A DNA stretch of 64,000 bases. It comes from Sulfitobacter marinus (GTDB lineage Bacteria > Pseudomonadota > Alphaproteobacteria > Rhodobacterales > Rhodobacteraceae). Positions 41,158-51,300 of the stretch are shown here, in pieces. Location of the stretch: NCBI RefSeq assembly GCF_900116285.1, contig NZ_FPAJ01000004.1, forward strand, positions 1-64,000, in the 5' to 3' direction. A program made the translations under genes and the position numbers. Position 1 is the stretch's first letter. Each line of letters opens with the position of its first letter. The notes below the pieces were generated by a model. That model was not told the origin of the DNA and ran no database searches. It saw only the letters and a program-made list of their open reading frames with translations.

Positions 41158-43947
41158 TCACGCGTCCTGCGCGCGTTCGATCCCTTCGACGATGGCCTGT
41201 CGCAGCCGTTTCTCGAGGCTTTTCTGCTTGCCTTCCGAGTGGTATTTCAATCCGAACATGTCTTTGACGTAGAAGGTATCGACCACCTGTTCCCCGTAGG
41301 TCGCGATCACCGCATTCGCGATGTAAACATTCGCCTCGGCCAAGCTGCGCGTCAGATCATAGAGCAGGCCCGGACGGTCACGGGTGTCGACCTCGATAAT
41401 CGTATAGATTTCTGAGCCTTCGTTATCAAAGGTGATATGGGTCGGAACCTTGAACGCTCGCTCGCGTTTTTTGACTTTGTCGCGGGATTTCAATTCCTCG
41501 CGGGCAAGGATTTCACCCTTGAGCGTTTTTGAGATCATCTGCCGCAAGCGCGGCAGGCGGGCAGCGTCATAGGGGTTGCCATCGGCGTCCTGAATCCAGA
41601 ACGCATCGGTCACATAGCCGTCTTTGGTCGTGTAACTGCGGGCATCAACCACATTCGCACCCACCAGCGCCAAGGCCCCGGCAAGCCGCGCAAAAATGCC
41701 GGGGTGGTCGGCCATGACAAAACAGGCACGGGTGGCATCGCGGTCGTCGTCAGGGTGCAGGTCGATCCGGATTTCGCCGTCTTTGATGTCGCGCAGTTGC
41801 TGGGCGAACACCTCATGGGCCGTCACGTGCAGACCCTGCCAATAGGGCGGATAGTGACGCGCGGTTTCGATCTGCAAATCCTTGCGCGGCCAATCAGACA
41901 GCGCGGCGCGGAGTGCCTTTTTCGCCTCGTTCCCGCGATTTGCACGGTTTAGATCTTCGAGGCCGGTTTCCAACGCGCGTTTGGTTTGGCGATACAGGCC
42001 ACGGATTAGCACAGCCTTCCAATTGTTCCACGTGTTTGGTCCTACGCCGCGGATGTCGCAAACGGTCAGCACACATAGCAGATCAAGCCGTTTGACCGTT
42101 TGCACGGCCTTGGCGAAATCGCGCACAGTACGGGGGTCGGCAATGTCACGTTTTTGCGCCATGTCGGACATCAACAGGTGATAGCGGACCAACCATTCGA
42201 CGGTATCGACTTCGGCTTTGTTCAGGCCCAGCCGTGGGGCGATCTTGCGGGCCATTTGTGCGCCAAGGATCGAATGGTCCTCGGGGCGGCCTTTTGCGAT
42301 GTCATGCAGCAGCAGTGCCACATAAATGACTTTCCGGTTCACGCCGCGTTTCAGGATGTTTGACGCAACGGGCAGGTCTTCTTCCAGCTCGCCTTTTTCG
42401 ATCAGCGCAAGGTTGGTGATGCACTGGATCGTATGCTCGTCCACCGTATAGCTGTGATACATGTTGAACTGCATCATCGCGACGATGTTTTCGAATTCGG
42501 GGATAAAGGCGGAGAGAACGCCCAGCTCGTTCATGCGGCGTAGCCCGCGTTCGGGGTTGCCGTGCTTGAGCATCAGATCAAGGAAAATGCGCTGCGCTTC
42601 GGCATTATTGCGCATGTCGTCGTCGATCAAGTTCAGATTTAGCTTTACCAGACGCATGGCATCAGGGTGGATTAGCATGCCGGTCCGCAAAGCTTCCTCG
42701 AAGATGCGCAACAGGTTCAGTTTATCGGCGATAAAGGCCGCATCATCGACAATGGCAAGGCGGCCGCCAACCACCTGATACCCGCTGCGCATTTTTGGGC
42801 GACGGCGAAAGATGCGCTCCAGCAGGGGTTCAGCCTTGATGTGGATGCTTTCCAGCTTGGTCAGGAATATGCGCGTCAGCTCGCCCACTTGGGTGGCATG
42901 GCGAAAGTAATTTTGCATGAAAACTTCGACGCCGCGCCTGCCGCCCGTATCTTTGTATCCCATCGCTTCGGCAACGGCGACCTGCATGTCAAAGGTCAGC
43001 TGCTCGGTTGCCCGGCCTGACAGTAAATGTAGATGCCCGCGCACCGCCCATAAAAAATTCTCGGCGGCGACAAAGGTCTTGAATTCTTCTTCCAGAAAGA
43101 TGCCACGATCGACCAGATCGGCGGCGGTTTCGACGCTATAGATACGCTTGGCAATCCAGAACAGCGATTGCAGATCACGCAGGCCGCCTTTTGCTTCTTT
43201 GACGTTTGGTTCAACTTGATAGCGCAGACCCTGTTTGCGATGGCGCAACCCGCGCTCTTCAAGCTTGGCTTCGATGAAACTGCGCCCCGAGCCCGAAAAA
43301 AGTTCGGTTTTTAATGCCTCATCCAGTTCGGCTGTGAGTTCAAGGTTTCCCGCGATAAACCGGTGTTCCAGCAGGGCGGTTTGGATTGTGTAATCTTCGG
43401 TGCCCAGACGGATGCAATCGCGTATAGTGCGGGTGGAATGGCCGACCTTTAGCTTTAGATCCCACAGCATATAGAGCATGGATTCGATGACGCTTTCGGT
43501 CCAGGCGGTCGCTTTGTAGGGGATCAAAAACAGCAGATCCACGTCCGAGAACGGTGCCATTTCACCCCGGCCATACCCGCCAACGCCAATGACAGCCAGC
43601 CGTTCACCTGATGTGGGGTTGGGCTTGGGATGCAATCGCTGAACGGCTATCTGCAAGGTGGCGCGCACCAGCTGATCGGTCAGAAAACAATAGGCGGATG
43701 TCATGGCGCGGGCGTCGAACGGGGTCGCCGCAAAGGCGCGCGCGATCTCGGCACGGCCCGCTTTTTGCGCATCGCCTAAAATGCCCACAGCAGCGGCGCG
43801 CACGTCGCTGCTGTCTGTGACACCCTCGAACGCGGCGGTCAGGGCATTTGAAACCGCGTCTTCGTCGAATATCAACTCTGGTGCACTGATTAGGTGACGC
43901 GCCGTTGCTTCACCGGTTTCAGCCTGTGCGACTAATGGTTTTACCAC
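41158..43947 (-). CDS. glnD: [Protein-PII] uridylyltransferase/uridylyl-removing enzyme
   Basis: 929 residues. N-terminal nucleotidyltransferase with LAVIGVGGYGRGEMAPFSDVDLLFL (G-G..D-x-D), a GlnD-specific helical middle, an HD domain with YVALLLHDIAKGRPEDHSILGAQMA, and two C-terminal ACT domains (MADHPGIFARLAGALALVGANV; TRDRPGLLYDLTRSLAEANV) that sense glutamine. It modifies PII to report nitrogen status. All domains are intact. Ten bases separate it from the lipoprotein gene upstream on the same strand. Confidence 0.97.
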   Translation of the reverse strand: MVKPLVAQAETGEATARHLISAPELIFDEDAVSNALTAAFEGVTDSSDVRAAAVGILGDAQKAGRAEIARAFAATPFDARAMTSAYCFLTDQLVRATLQIAVQRLHPKPNPTSGERLAVIGVGGYGRGEMAPFSDVDLLFLIPYKATAWTESVIESMLYMLWDLKLKVGHSTRTIRDCIRLGTEDYTIQTALLEHRFIAGNLELTAELDEALKTELFSGSGRSFIEAKLEERGLRHRKQGLRYQVEPNVKEAKGGLRDLQSLFWIAKRIYSVETAADLVDRGIFLEEEFKTFVAAENFLWAVRGHLHLLSGRATEQLTFDMQVAVAEAMGYKDTGGRRGVEVFMQNYFRHATQVGELTRIFLTKLESIHIKAEPLLERIFRRRPKMRSGYQVVGGRLAIVDDAAFIADKLNLLRIFEEALRTGMLIHPDAMRLVKLNLNLIDDDMRNNAEAQRIFLDLMLKHGNPERGLRRMNELGVLSAFIPEFENIVAMMQFNMYHSYTVDEHTIQCITNLALIEKGELEEDLPVASNILKRGVNRKVIYVALLLHDIAKGRPEDHSILGAQMARKIAPRLGLNKAEVDTVEWLVRYHLLMSDMAQKRDIADPRTVRDFAKAVQTVKRLDLLCVLTVCDIRGVGPNTWNNWKAVLIRGLYRQTKRALETGLEDLNRANRGNEAKKALRAALSDWPRKDLQIETARHYPPYWQGLHVTAHEVFAQQLRDIKDGEIRIDLHPDDDRDATRACFVMADHPGIFARLAGALALVGANVVDARSYTTKDGYVTDAFWIQDADGNPYDAARLPRLRQMISKTLKGEILAREELKSRDKVKKRERAFKVPTHITFDNEGSEIYTIIEVDTRDRPGLLYDLTRSLAEANVYIANAVIATYGEQVVDTFYVKDMFGLKYHSEGKQKSLEKRLRQAIVEGIERAQDA

Positions 43948-43957
43948 TTAGTATCCT

Positions 43958-45139
43958 TTAGAAACCTGCACCGCCAAAGGCTTTTGGGGCCGGATCAATG
44001 ATCACAACCGAATTGTTGCGCACCGTTGCGACGGCCAAGCCATGCTCGGTTGTACCGTCTGCTTTGAAACGGAACACACCGCTGGCCCCGCGAAAGCCCG
44101 CGCCTTGGGTCAGGCGGGCAGCAGACAGCGCATCCGAATGGCCGGATTTGACCAATGCACCGACAGCAGCGATTCCGTCAAAGGCCAGACCGGCAATCGG
44201 GTTTGGCAAGGCACCATAGGTCTGAGTATAGCGCTGCGAGAATGCAGTGGTTGCCGATGGGTCAGGCACTGTAAACCAGCCGCCTTGAACACCAGGAAGG
44301 GCCAGTGTCTGGGCGGGAATATCCCAGCGGGTCAGCCCGATATATTGCGTTGTGGCGACAGGCAGACCTGCTTCGGGCAAAAGCTGCGTCAGCAATGGCA
44401 ACGCGCTGGCCGAAGACGAGGTCAGGAAAATCGCATTGGCACCATTTGCAGCTGCCGTTGCCTTGACGCGGGGGACCGCTGCAATAACGGCCTCTTGGCT
44501 TAGCGCGTAGTCGACAACGCCGGCAGATGTCGCCCCGTTTAAGGCGATGGCCTGTTGGATCGCGTTGCGACCCAGTTGCCCCGCGACGTCATCCCCGTGC
44601 AGGGTTAGAATTCTGTCTTTGCCGTTCGCTTTGGCATAGGCGACCAAACGGTCTGCGGTGTCGCCAAATCCCTGACCCATTACAAATACATTGCCCCCAG
44701 CGATGCTGGGGTTGTTCGAGAAGGCCAGAACATTGACACCTTCGTCGAAAACCGCCTTGCCTGCAGCATTTGCAGCCTCACCATAAAGCGGGCCGATAAT
44801 AATCTTCGCGCCCTCGTCAACGGCCTGCGCTGCAACTTGCGCCGCCATGGCAGCGTTGCCAGCGGTGCCATAGACGCGCAAATCAATCTGCACACCGGCC
44901 AGATCGCGAATCGCAAGCTGAGCCGCGTTCTCAAGGTCCTGCGCCAGCAGATTGTCGCTGTCCGAACCACCACGCGGAATGAGCAGGGCAACTGGAACCG
45001 GTTTGCTGGCGTCAATGCGTGGCCCATTTGACCCCAAACCGTTCATCCCGCCGGGCTCGCATGCCGCCAGAACAAATGCCAGAAGGGGCAGAATCAAAAG
45101 CCGCAGTGGCTTGCGAAGGGTGTCGAAAACGGCGAACAT
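43958..45139 (-). CDS. LppC/LpoA-like penicillin-binding protein activator lipoprotein
   Basis: 393 residues from ATG 45139. Lipoprotein signal LRLLILPLLAFVLAAC ends in a lipobox LAAC. The rest is a type 1 periplasmic binding fold: KPVPVALLIPRGGSD, DLENAAQLAIRDLAG, IIIGPLYGEAANAAGKAVFDEGVNVLAFSNNPSIAG, and YLGLTRWD-like (YIGLTRWDIPA). Relatives in this cluster position (next to rsmI and yraN) activate PBP1A at the outer membrane. Upstream in-frame starts to 45202 exist but would bury the signal peptide. Confidence 0.88.
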   Translation of the reverse strand: MFAVFDTLRKPLRLLILPLLAFVLAACEPGGMNGLGSNGPRIDASKPVPVALLIPRGGSDSDNLLAQDLENAAQLAIRDLAGVQIDLRVYGTAGNAAMAAQVAAQAVDEGAKIIIGPLYGEAANAAGKAVFDEGVNVLAFSNNPSIAGGNVFVMGQGFGDTADRLVAYAKANGKDRILTLHGDDVAGQLGRNAIQQAIALNGATSAGVVDYALSQEAVIAAVPRVKATAAANGANAIFLTSSSASALPLLTQLLPEAGLPVATTQYIGLTRWDIPAQTLALPGVQGGWFTVPDPSATTAFSQRYTQTYGALPNPIAGLAFDGIAAVGALVKSGHSDALSAARLTQGAGFRGASGVFRFKADGTTEHGLAVATVRNNSVVIIDPAPKAFGGAGF

Positions 45140-45227
45140 AGCGGGGTCACTCCATTGGTGGCATGTCGGCGGCAATAGCCCGTGAATAGTTGCTTTAATC
45201 ATAGTGCGTGCGAAAGGCGGGTCCAGC

Positions 45228-46091
45228 TTGAATTATCAAAAGGTACCGCTCTCCGCGGGGCTTTACTTTGTCGGTGTGCCAATTGGAACAGCCCGTGACA
45301 TCACGTTGCGTGCGCTGGATGTGTTGGCGTCAGCTGATGTTCTGGCGGCCGAAGACACCCGCAGCCTGCGACGCTTAATGGAAATCCACGGTGTTCCCTT
45401 GGAGGGGCGCAGGGTGCTGGCGCTGCATGATCATTCGGGCGCAGGCGTGCAAGACAAGCTGTTGGCCGCCATTCGCGAAGGAAAATCCGTTGCTTACGCG
45501 TCAGAGGCGGGTATGCCGCTTATTGCCGATCCGGGGTACGAGCTGTCGCGCGCCGTGTCGCAAGCCGGGTTGATGGTGACCTGCGCGCCGGGGCCTTCGG
45601 CGGTGCTGACGGCGCTTGCCTTGGCCGGGTTGCCAACGGATGCATTTTTCTTTGCCGGATTTATGCCAAATGCGAAATCGGCGCGCCTGACGGCCCTTCA
45701 GCAGCTGAAAGATGTCCAAGGGACGCTGGTATTTTACGAATCGCCCAAACGTGTTGGGGCGATGTTGCGCGACGCCGCAAAAGCATTGGGCGATGACCGC
45801 CCCGCCGCCGTCTGCCGCGAGCTCACGAAAAAATTCGAGGAAATCCGCCGGGGAACATTGGCAGAGCTGCAAGAGTACTACGCCGAAAAGGCCCCCAAAG
45901 GCGAGATTGTGGTTCTCGTTGATCGTGGCCGTTCACAATCTGTTAGCCAGAGTGACCTAACCTCTGATCTGGCGTCTGCCTTGGCGACGATGTCGATGCG
46001 TGATGCCGTCGATATGGTGGCACAGGCGCATAACCTGCCACGCAGGCAGGTGTATCAGGCCGCGTTGGAGCAGGGTAAAGGGAACAGTTAA
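45228..46091 (+). CDS. rsmI: 16S rRNA (cytidine-1402 2'-O)-methyltransferase
   Basis: 287 residues from TTG 45228 (a GTG at 45204 would add eight). Tetrapyrrole-methylase fold: LYFVGVPIGTARDITLRALDVLASADVLAAEDTRSLRRLM, VAYASEAGMPLIADPGYELSRA (SAM-binding DPG), CAPGPSAVLTALALAGLPTDAFFFAGFMP and LVFYESPKRV. It methylates the decoding centre of 16S rRNA. Divergent from the lipoprotein gene and two bases before yraN, a conserved cluster. No strong ribosome site settles the start. Confidence 0.93.
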   Translation: MNYQKVPLSAGLYFVGVPIGTARDITLRALDVLASADVLAAEDTRSLRRLMEIHGVPLEGRRVLALHDHSGAGVQDKLLAAIREGKSVAYASEAGMPLIADPGYELSRAVSQAGLMVTCAPGPSAVLTALALAGLPTDAFFFAGFMPNAKSARLTALQQLKDVQGTLVFYESPKRVGAMLRDAAKALGDDRPAAVCRELTKKFEEIRRGTLAELQEYYAEKAPKGEIVVLVDRGRSQSVSQSDLTSDLASALATMSMRDAVDMVAQAHNLPRRQVYQAALEQGKGNS

Positions 46092-46093
46092 TC

Positions 46094-46468
46094 ATGTCTG
46101 CGGCAAAGCAAATTCAGGGGTCGGTCAGCTATCATGCAGGTCTGGCCGCTGAAAACGCCGTCGCTCAGGATTACATGCGCCGCGGGTTCACTGTTGCCCG
46201 TGAAAGATGGCGGGGCAAGCGTGGTGAAATTGACCTGATCATGCGCAGCGATGCAGATTTAATTTTCGTTGAGGTCAAGAAAAGCCAAAGCTTTGCGCGC
46301 GCCGCCTTGCGGGTGTCACGCCGCCAGATCGAAAGGATTATGGGATCAGCAGAAGAATTCCTTGCTGGGGAGCCAAACGGCGCGCTGACGAATGTGCGAT
46401 TTGACGTCGCCTTGGTCGACCAAACGGGGCAGTTGCGCATCGTCGAAAACGCCTTTGGCCACGACTGA
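46094..46468 (+). CDS. YraN family (UPF0102) nuclease-fold protein
   Basis: 124 residues. SYHAGLAAENAVAQDYMRRGF, RERWRGKRGEIDLIMRSDADLIFVEVKKSQSF carries the E-x-D...E-V-K pattern of restriction-endonuclease-like folds, then AALRVSRRQIERI. Function is not settled. Co-transcribed with rsmI. Confidence 0.92.
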   Translation: MSAAKQIQGSVSYHAGLAAENAVAQDYMRRGFTVARERWRGKRGEIDLIMRSDADLIFVEVKKSQSFARAALRVSRRQIERIMGSAEEFLAGEPNGALTNVRFDVALVDQTGQLRIVENAFGHD

Positions 46469-46526
46469 CCCATTGCACCCCGCGCCGTGCTGCGTCATCT
46501 AATGATGAACAGTACGGAGATCTGGT

Positions 46527-47462
46527 ATGAAAATCGCCTTTCAAATGGACCCGATCGGGGCCGTCAACATCAACGCGGACAGCAGTTTTCGCATCTCCGA
46601 AGAGGCGCAGGCGCGTGGGCATACGCTCTTTTATTACCTGCCTGACAATCTTGCGTTTCAGGAAGGCCGGATTACCGCCAAAGGCCATGATCTGACGGTT
46701 CAGCGCGTGCAGGGCGATCACGCAACACTTGGCCCGCTGCGCGAGGTTGATTTGGCGGATTTCGATGTGGTCTGGCTGCGCCAAGACCCGCCATTCGACA
46801 TGCATTACATCACATCAACGCATCTTTTGGACCGGATCAAAGAAACGACACTGGTTGTGAATGACCCGTTTTGGGTGCGCAATTATCCCGAAAAACTGAT
46901 GTGCTTGGATTTCCCCGACCTGATCCCACCGACCACAATTGCGCGTGATCTTGATACGATCAAGGCGTTCAAGGCCAAGCATGGCGATGTGATCCTAAAG
47001 CCGCTGTATGGCAACGGCGGTGCCGGTGTGTTCCGCCTTGATGAAAACGACCGTAACCTCGGATCGCTTTATGAGCTGTTTACCGGTTTCTCGCGCGAGC
47101 CGTTGATCGTGCAAAAATTCCTCCCTGCTGTCTCCAAAGGCGACAAACGTGTGATCTTGGTGGACGGGGAGGCCGTGGGCGCGATCAACCGTGTCCCCGC
47201 AGCGGGCGAAACACGGTCCAACATGCATGTTGGTGGCAGACCTGAAAAGGTCGGTTTGACCGATCGCGACCTTGAGATTTGCGCGGCCATCGGCCCTGTG
47301 CTCAAGGAAAAAGGCCAGATCTTCGTCGGCATCGATGTGATCGGGGATTACCTGACTGAAATTAACGTGACATCGCCAACCGGTATTCAAGAGCTTGAGC
47401 GTTTTGACGGTACCAACATTGCAGCCAAAATCTGGGAAGCAATCGAGGCGCGGCGCGCATGA
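46527..47462 (+). CDS. gshB: Glutathione synthetase
   Basis: 311 residues, ATP-grasp. [127 protein letters not shown] and [18 protein letters not shown] are standard. It joins gamma-glutamylcysteine and glycine. Stop overlaps the next start (ATGA). Confidence 0.97.
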   Translation: MKIAFQMDPIGAVNINADSSFRISEEAQARGHTLFYYLPDNLAFQEGRITAKGHDLTVQRVQGDHATLGPLREVDLADFDVVWLRQDPPFDMHYITSTHLLDRIKETTLVVNDPFWVRNYPEKLMCLDFPDLIPPTTIARDLDTIKAFKAKHGDVILKPLYGNGGAGVFRLDENDRNLGSLYELFTGFSREPLIVQKFLPAVSKGDKRVILVDGEAVGAINRVPAAGETRSNMHVGGRPEKVGLTDRDLEICAAIGPVLKEKGQIFVGIDVIGDYLTEINVTSPTGIQELERFDGTNIAAKIWEAIEARRA

Positions 47463-48376
47463 GCCTGATACGTCCCGCGCTGAACACCTATTTGCGGCTG
47501 ATCGAAAAGCGCAAGATGCGCAACGCGAAGACCCCGCAGAAACTGCGCCAGAACCTCGAGCTCAGCGCGCGGCTGCTGTTTCACGCCCCGCGCGGTACGA
47601 AGATTGAGAAGGCGACGTTGCCGGGCGACGTTGACGTGCTGACGGTGACCCCGAAACGAGTCACATCCGAGACTGTGATTTTCTATATCCATGGCGGCGG
47701 CTTTGTCTTTGGCAGCCCTGAAACACATGCGGCCATGCTGGGCCAATTGGCGGCGCGGATCGGTGCGCGGGTTGTCATGCCGCGCTACCGGTTGGCACCT
47801 GAATTCCAGTTTCCAGCAGCAGCGGATGACGTAGAGGCTGCCTATCAAGCCTTGATTGCGTCTGGAGTTGCTGCGCAGAATATCGTGGTGGGCGGTGACA
47901 GTGCCGGCGGAGGGCTGGCCTTTGGTTTGCTGTCAGATGTTCTGGCCAAAAAATTGCCAGCGCCACGCGGCGTTTTCGGGTTTTCGCCCTTTGTGGATTA
48001 CACACGCCAAGGGGCGAGCGTTGTTGAAAATGCCGACCGAGAGGCTGTGCTCCCCTCCGACCGTGCGGGCGAGTTGCTGGCTATGTATTTGGGCGATGCT
48101 GACTGTTCCGAACCAAGATTGGACACGTTAAACGCCAATTTTCGTGGCGCGCCACCCGTGTGGTTATGTGTGGGGGACACGGAAATTCTGCGCGATGATG
48201 CGCGCGCGTTGAACCAGCATTTGAAGTCTTGCGATGTCGAGGTATCCTTTTACGAGGAGCACGACCTGCCACATGTTTGGCCGCTTTTTCACAATATTTT
48301 GCCCGAGGCGCGCCAGACCTTGGATAACCTTGCCGGATGGATCAAAGCGCTGCCGACGCCGGTATCCGAAAGCTAA
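47459..48376 (+). CDS. Alpha/beta hydrolase, hormone-sensitive lipase family
   Basis: 305 residues. Oxyanion motif [16 protein letters not shown], nucleophile [13 protein letters not shown] (G-D-S-A-G, about residue 144), acid-residue region [13 protein letters not shown] and final histidine in [10 protein letters not shown]. These esterases act on acetyl or short acyl esters. Coupled to gshB by ATGA overlap. Its last 35 bases overlap the 3' end of comM on the other strand. Confidence 0.9.
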   Translation: MSLIRPALNTYLRLIEKRKMRNAKTPQKLRQNLELSARLLFHAPRGTKIEKATLPGDVDVLTVTPKRVTSETVIFYIHGGGFVFGSPETHAAMLGQLAARIGARVVMPRYRLAPEFQFPAAADDVEAAYQALIASGVAAQNIVVGGDSAGGGLAFGLLSDVLAKKLPAPRGVFGFSPFVDYTRQGASVVENADREAVLPSDRAGELLAMYLGDADCSEPRLDTLNANFRGAPPVWLCVGDTEILRDDARALNQHLKSCDVEVSFYEEHDLPHVWPLFHNILPEARQTLDNLAGWIKALPTPVSES

Positions 48377-49856
48377 GCGCTTCGGCCAGATGGTGCTTTT
48401 GGACGGTTTCGGCCTCATCCAAATCGGCAATTGTGCGCGCGACGCGCAACACGCGGTGATACCCGCGCGCAGACAGATGAAAACGATCCGCCGCACGCAC
48501 CAGCAGCGCGCGCGCCTCGGGGTCGGGTGTTGCGATACGGGTCAACAGATCGCCCTCGGCATCTGCGTTTAAATGTGCAGCGGGTGCATCCGCAAATCGG
48601 GCCGCTTGGATCTGGCGCGCCGATGCGACGCGGGCCGCGATCTCGGCCGACCCTTCGCTATCGCTTTGCAGGTCCAGATCGGTAAAGGCGACGGGGGGTA
48701 CATCGACCCGCAGATCGAACCTGTCCATCAGGGGGCCTGATATGCGGGCCATATAGTCCTCTCCGCACGCGGGCGCGCGGCTACAAGCGCGTTCGGGGTC
48801 ACTGAGATATCCGCATTTGCACGGGTTCGCAGCGGCGACAAGCATGAATTTACAGGGATATCGCACATGGGCGTTGGCCCGTGCTATCATAACTTCGCCT
48901 GTCTCGACGGGTTGGCGCAGGGTTTCCAGCACCATGCGCGGGAATTCCGGGAATTCATCCATAAACAACACCCCATTATGGGCCAAGCTGACCTCTCCGG
49001 GTTTGGCCTGCCGCCCACCGCCGATGATCGCGGCCATCGACGCGGTATGATGCGGTTCGCGAAATGGGCGTGTGCGGGATATCCCACCCTCAACCAGCAA
49101 ACCGGCCAGTGAATGGATCATTGACGTGCTTAATGCCTCGCGCGGGGTGAGCGGTGGCAGGATCGACGGCAGCCGCGCGGCCAGCATGGATTTTCCTGAT
49201 CCCGGCGTGCCGACAAACATCAGATGGTGACGCCCTGCTGCGGCGATTTCCAACGCACGTTTTGCGCGTTCCTGCCCTTTGACATCCCGCAGGTTTTTGG
49301 TTTGGTGTGGCGCGGAAACTTCGCCCGGATCGGCGGGGCTGATCGGTACCTGTCCGGTATAGTGGCGAACGACAGCGCCCAGGGAACCGGCCGCAATCAC
49401 TTGCGTATTACCGACCCAGGCCGCTTCTGCGCCAGAGGCTTCGGGGCATAGAAGGCTGCGATTGTGTTCAGCCGCCGTCATTGCAGCGGGCAGCGCCCCG
49501 ATCACAGGTATCAAAGTTCCGTCCAGTGAAAGCTCGCCCAGAGCGACAACAGATTGGGTTACATCATGGGGCAAAATGTCGATTGCGGACAGCAGGGCAA
49601 GGGCGATGGGCAGATCAAAATGACTGCCCTCTTTGGGTAAATCTGCCGGGCTTAGGTTGATGGTGATGCGTTTGCTGGGCAGTGCAATGGACATAGACGA
49701 AAGCGCTGCCCGCACGCGGTCGCGGGCCTCGGACACCGCCTTGTCGGGCAGGCCCACAATCGAGAATGCAGGCAATCCGGCTGAAACGGCGCATTGGACT
49801 TCGACAATGCGCGCCTCAACGCCCTGAAATGCAACCGTATATGCACGCGATACCAT
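48342..49856 (-). CDS. comM: YifB/ComM Mg-chelatase-like AAA ATPase
   Basis: 504 residues from ATG 49856. N-terminal Lon-type fold VEVQCAVSAGLPAFSIVGLPDKAVSEARDRVRAAL, AAA core with FVGTPGSGKSMLAARLPSILPPL (Walker A), LAHNGVLFMDEFPEF (Walker B), zinc-like CKCGYLSDPERACSRAPACGEDY, and a C-terminal helical part. ComM is a hexameric helicase helping branch migration of incoming DNA in transformation; in Rhodobacter it is tied to gene-transfer-agent uptake. CtrA-like sites lie upstream. Confidence 0.94.
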   Translation of the reverse strand: MVSRAYTVAFQGVEARIVEVQCAVSAGLPAFSIVGLPDKAVSEARDRVRAALSSMSIALPSKRITINLSPADLPKEGSHFDLPIALALLSAIDILPHDVTQSVVALGELSLDGTLIPVIGALPAAMTAAEHNRSLLCPEASGAEAAWVGNTQVIAAGSLGAVVRHYTGQVPISPADPGEVSAPHQTKNLRDVKGQERAKRALEIAAAGRHHLMFVGTPGSGKSMLAARLPSILPPLTPREALSTSMIHSLAGLLVEGGISRTRPFREPHHTASMAAIIGGGRQAKPGEVSLAHNGVLFMDEFPEFPRMVLETLRQPVETGEVMIARANAHVRYPCKFMLVAAANPCKCGYLSDPERACSRAPACGEDYMARISGPLMDRFDLRVDVPPVAFTDLDLQSDSEGSAEIAARVASARQIQAARFADAPAAHLNADAEGDLLTRIATPDPEARALLVRAADRFHLSARGYHRVLRVARTIADLDEAETVQKHHLAEALSFRIPASAAL

Positions 49857-49878
49857 AGGGGCCCTTTCGGTGGCCAAG

Positions 49879-49918
49879 ATGGTTAATGCGTAGGTCTGCG
49901 GAGTTTAAGAAGCGTTAA
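49879..49918 (-). promoter_or_regulatory. CtrA-like sites upstream of comM
   Basis: Read towards comM, TTAACGCTTCTTAA (49905-49918) is a TTAA-N6-TTAA pair, and TTAACCAT (49879-49886) matches the CtrA half-site exactly. CtrA is reported to control comM in Rhodobacter capsulatus. Spacing of the first pair is one short of the usual seven. Confidence 0.45.
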
Positions 49919-49935
49919 CTCCTGCGGTGATGATG

Positions 49936-49964
49936 GAATTTGAGTTTATTTTGCAAAATGAAAT
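49936..49964 (+). repeat. Intergenic repeat, GTTTATTT...AAAATGAA form
   Basis: GGAATTTGAG then TTTATTTTGCAAAATGAAAT, the same as the minus-strand copy at 59016-59044 with one change. It lies in the gap between comM and the GST gene. Here it is not in the usual orientation after a stop. Confidence 0.55.
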
Positions 49965-49975
49965 AGGCTGTCGGA

Positions 49976-50659
49976 TCAAGACACGGGCCAAGGGGATGTG
50001 TCGCAGTCGATGTCATATGGGACCGGATCATAGCTGATCTTGAGCCCCTCGGCGCGCCACGTTTTAAACGCGGGATCATTCAGGGTCAAAAGGCAATAGT
50101 CTTTTGCAGACTGAGAGACGGGCAGATCATACCCGATGATCCGTGCACAGACGGGGGCGTAAAACACGTCGGCCAAGCTGTAGCTGCCGAAAAGCCACGG
50201 GCCTTTTCCGTCTGAAGCATCGTTTGCGTAATCCCACAACTCTTGCAGGCGGGCGAGGTCCTTTGCCAGTCCTTCCGAGACGGCGAGGCCTTTGTTGACG
50301 TGACGAAGCTGCATGGGACATTCGCTGCGCAGCGTGGAAAACCCTGCCGTCATCGCCGCACATAACCAACGCGCGCGGGCACGCGCGGCTGGGTTTGCTG
50401 GCCAAAGCGCTTTATCCGGGTGCCGTTCGGCCAATGTCTCGGCCATGGCGAGCGTTTCGCCAATCACTTCGCCTTGTGGAGTTTTCAGGGCCGGGACCAG
50501 TTTGGCCGGTGCCAGCCTTGCCAAGCCCCGCGCCATGGTGCCGTCGTATAAGCTGACCATATGGCTGCGGTAGGGCAGGCCGAATTTTTCAAGCATCAGC
50601 CAGCCGCGCAGGGACCAGCTGGAGAATGTTTTATCGCCGATATAAAGATCATATGTCAT
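49976..50659 (-). CDS. Glutathione S-transferase family protein
   Basis: 227 residues. N-terminal thioredoxin-like part MTYDLYIGDKTFSSWSLRGWLMLEKFGLPYRSH, with the serine of SSWS as probable glutathione-activating residue; LVPALKTPQGEVIGETLAMAETLAERHP contains the cis-Pro and E-T/S glutathione site. C-terminal helical domain has GKGPWLFGSYSLADVFYAPVCARI. Substrate unknown. Confidence 0.9.
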   Translation of the reverse strand: MTYDLYIGDKTFSSWSLRGWLMLEKFGLPYRSHMVSLYDGTMARGLARLAPAKLVPALKTPQGEVIGETLAMAETLAERHPDKALWPANPAARARARWLCAAMTAGFSTLRSECPMQLRHVNKGLAVSEGLAKDLARLQELWDYANDASDGKGPWLFGSYSLADVFYAPVCARIIGYDLPVSQSAKDYCLLTLNDPAFKTWRAEGLKISYDPVPYDIDCDTSPWPVS

Positions 50660-50718
50660 GCGTGGTTTCTATCTACGCCAGCCTGATCTGAGCAAATGCA
50701 ATTTTGTGACGCGTCCCA

Positions 50719-51300
50719 TCACGGGAAATGATTGATGTGAGTTACGGACCATTCCGTTTGGTTCACTGTGATTTGCGTGGCGGATAAGTTGTCGATCTTA
50801 TGGGCAAATGCCTCTGTCGCGCTGATGTTCAGGGCGCGTTGGATTTGCGTCAGGATGACCCCGAAATGGGCAACTGCGATAATGTGTTCATCTGGGAAAA
50901 GGGCATTCAGACGGTCCACGGCGGCGTTGACGCGCGCGGCGGCCACGTTCCAGCTTTCGCCTTGCGGGGGGGCGACGTCGCCAGGTGTGGTCCAATAGGC
51001 CCGGCTGAGTTCGGGGTGCTGTTCAGACACATCGCTGAAGTGCATCCCATCCCAGAGGCCGAAATCCATCTCTCGTAGTTTTTCGTCATGGGGCAGGCGC
51101 TGGCGCTGAGGGTGGGCCAAGACATCTGCCGTTGCAGCGGCGCGGATCAGGTCGGATGACACAAGGACCGCCTCGCGAGGTAGATGCGCATTAAGTCGCG
51201 CGATCTGGGCGTGATCAGATAAATCAGCCGGAACATCGCGCCACCCTACAAAGGTTTTTTCATGCGTCGGTCCGTGTCGAACCCAATGCCAAGTCGTCAT
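50719..51300 (-). CDS. Histidine phosphatase (phosphoglycerate mutase-like)
   Basis: 193 residues. Catalytic WVRHGPTHEKTFVGWRDVPADLSD (RHG motif), SSDLIRAAATAD, LREMDFGLWDGMHFSDV (E-x-x-F-G-x-W-x-G) and second histidine in IIAVAHFGVI. The pattern resembles CobC/alpha-ribazole phosphatases, but no cobalamin genes are near. 59 bases from the GST gene on the same strand. Confidence 0.88.
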   Translation of the reverse strand: MTTWHWVRHGPTHEKTFVGWRDVPADLSDHAQIARLNAHLPREAVLVSSDLIRAAATADVLAHPQRQRLPHDEKLREMDFGLWDGMHFSDVSEQHPELSRAYWTTPGDVAPPQGESWNVAAARVNAAVDRLNALFPDEHIIAVAHFGVILTQIQRALNISATEAFAHKIDNLSATQITVNQTEWSVTHINHFP

